Shown piece after piece: positions 13,403 to 14,411 of a stretch of DNA of 14,411 bases. Source of the DNA: JBFXEO01 sp050180015 (lineage in GTDB: Bacteria > Bacteroidota > Bacteroidia > Bacteroidales > Tenuifilaceae); NCBI GenBank assembly GCA_050180015.1, contig JBFXEO010000055.1, positions 1 to 14,411 of the forward strand. The letters are read 5' to 3'. Positions within the stretch are counted from its first letter, which is position 1. The number at the start of each line of letters is the position of its first letter. The translations under genes and the position numbers were made by a program. Below the pieces are notes generated by a model. That model was not told the origin of the DNA, searched no databases, and saw only the letters and a list, made by a program, of their open reading frames with translations.

Positions 13403-14411
13403 ATGAGCACCAAATCAACTATGTTAAAACCGAAACTACTAGCATTTGTATTATTCGCAGCAAGTATAGCTGCTACTGCACAAGAAAAAAAATTCAACTA
13501 CGAGTCCCCTAAAAAATATTTCGTCAAAGAAATAACCGTTTCTGGCCTGAAGTTTTTAGATTCCGGTGTCCTCATTTCTGTTTCGGGGATAAGTGTAGGC
13601 GATTCCATCCTGATTCCCGGTGACGCTATTACCAATGCCATAAAAAAACTCTGGAACCAAGGACTTTTTTCCGATATTAAAGTATCGGCAACCAAAATAG
13701 AGGGAGATGACGTGTACCTCGACATCTTCTTTCAGGAACAACCCCGAATATCGGCCTTCAGCTTCAAGGGCGTTAGAAAGGGGGAGGTTGATGACTTAAA
13801 GGAAAAAATCAATCTTCGGGCGGGGGGACAACTAACCGAAAGTATTCTGGAAAATAGTGTATATATCATTGAAAAACATTACCGCGCCAAAGGATTTTTG
13901 AATGTTGTGGTTGATCCCATCCAGGAAAACGACACTGTAATGGCCAACGGAATTAAGCTTACCTTTGATATAAAGAAAAACGGGCGGGTAAAAATTGGCG
14001 CAATAGATTTCGAAGGTAATACGGCCTACAAAGATCCAAAACTGCGCGGGGCATTGAAAAAAATACATCGAAAAAACATGAACTTTTTCAAATCGTCTAA
14101 ATTTATTGAAGCCGATTACGAGGAAAGTAAAAATAACCTTGTTACATTTTACAACGAGCATGGGTATCGGGACCTGAAAATCCTGAAAGATTCCATTTAT
14201 ACCATCAACACAAAAAGGATAGGCATTAAGTTCAACCTTTACGAAGGCCCGCAGTACCATATCCGGAATATTAGCTGGATAGGAAATACCAAGCTCCCGT
14301 CCGAAGCCCTTTCGACTGTGCTCGGAATGAAAAAAGGGGATATTTACGATAAATCGTTGCTAGAGAAACGGCTATTTTCCGACGATAACTCCATTACAAC
14401 AATTTACATGG
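13403..14411 (+). CDS. bamA: BamA, outer-membrane protein assembly factor (5' part; continues past the window)
   Basis: BamA folds and inserts beta-barrel proteins into the outer membrane as the core of the BAM complex. About 336 codons are present, open to the window edge. Counting from the ATG at 13421, a signal peptide (MLKPKLLAFVLFAASIAATA, cleavage before QEKK) is followed by POTRA repeats. POTRA 1 spans about 33-110 (FVKEITVSGLKF; NQGLFSDIKV), POTRA 2 about 111-190 (ISAFSFKGVRK; HYRAKGFLNV), POTRA 3 about 190-277 (VKIGAIDFEGNTAY; FYNEHGYRD), and POTRA 4 starts at about 278 (YHIRNISWIGNTKL) and is cut. The barrel is outside the window. An in-frame ATG six codons upstream (13403) is equally possible and only lengthens the signal peptide; 13421 is the alternative. 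It follows uppS, the usual order in Bacteroidales, where Skp/OmpH genes normally come next. Confidence 0.93.
   Translation, partial: MSTKSTMLKPKLLAFVLFAASIAATAQEKKFNYESPKKYFVKEITVSGLKFLDSGVLISVSGISVGDSILIPGDAITNAIKKLWNQGLFSDIKVSATKIEGDDVYLDIFFQEQPRISAFSFKGVRKGEVDDLKEKINLRAGGQLTESILENSVYIIEKHYRAKGFLNVVVDPIQENDTVMANGIKLTFDIKKNGRVKIGAIDFEGNTAYKDPKLRGALKKIHRKNMNFFKSSKFIEADYEESKNNLVTFYNEHGYRDLKILKDSIYTINTKRIGIKFNLYEGPQYHIRNISWIGNTKLPSEALSTVLGMKKGDIYDKSLLEKRLFSDDNSITTIYM

Noticed and set aside
13832..14260. 142-codon open frame antisense to bamA
   Set aside because: It is a shadow of the bamA POTRA region with no family features of its own.
1..14411. tRNA, rRNA, CRISPR array, insertion sequence or phage genes
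   Set aside because: I saw no cloverleaf-like, regularly spaced repeat, transposase or integrase signal on either strand by reading. I could not run a covariance-model search.

Overview
The window reads as chromosomal DNA from a member of the Bacteroidota, most likely order Bacteroidales. The evidence is the DUF6089-type barrel protein, uppS, bamA gene order, the triple-tyrosine/propeller sensor architecture, the near absence of Shine-Dalgarno sequences, and the repeated TAnnTTTG -7 promoter motif in front of genes. Coding density is high. No intergenic gap exceeds 300 bases, and I see no RNA gene, mobile element or CRISPR array.

Left part (1-6337), all on the minus strand, in transcription order: manA (mannose-6-phosphate isomerase), a SiaB-family HATPase-fold kinase, a secreted YD-repeat-like protein, and a very long transmembrane SpoIIE/PP2C phosphatase. 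The phosphatase has an N-terminal extracytoplasmic propeller and a Y_Y_Y domain, and the window edge cuts it just before its stop codon. The kinase and phosphatase match two of the three parts of a Sia-type Ser/Thr phospho-switch. The third part, a SiaC/DUF1987 substrate, is not in the window and is predicted beyond the left edge.

Middle part (6400-10126): udk (uridine kinase) and a PolB-like 3'-5' exonuclease run rightward one base apart. They face a leftward pair, pdxJ (pyridoxine 5'-phosphate synthase) and an alpha/beta hydrolase, whose stop and start codons overlap as TAATG. pdxJ is divergent from a rightward CBS-domain gene. The two divergent spacers, manA/udk and pdxJ/CBS, each carry two TAnnTTTG boxes facing each other. 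In the first they form a perfect 18-bp palindrome.

Right part (9461-14411), all rightward: the CBS/ACT-like protein, nadK (NAD kinase), two small outer-membrane beta-barrel proteins, uppS (undecaprenyl diphosphate synthase), and the first 330 or so codons of bamA with a signal peptide and POTRA domains. This is an envelope-biogenesis cluster: UppS makes the lipid carrier for peptidoglycan and O-antigen, and BamA inserts barrel proteins of the kind encoded just upstream. bamA has the best promoter in the window (TTG, 20 bp, TATATTTG), followed at once by a stem-loop at the predicted 5' end of its mRNA.

The least ordinary items are the Sia-like kinase/phosphatase pair with its transmembrane propeller sensor and interposed secreted repeat protein, and the back-to-back -7 boxes in the divergent spacers.
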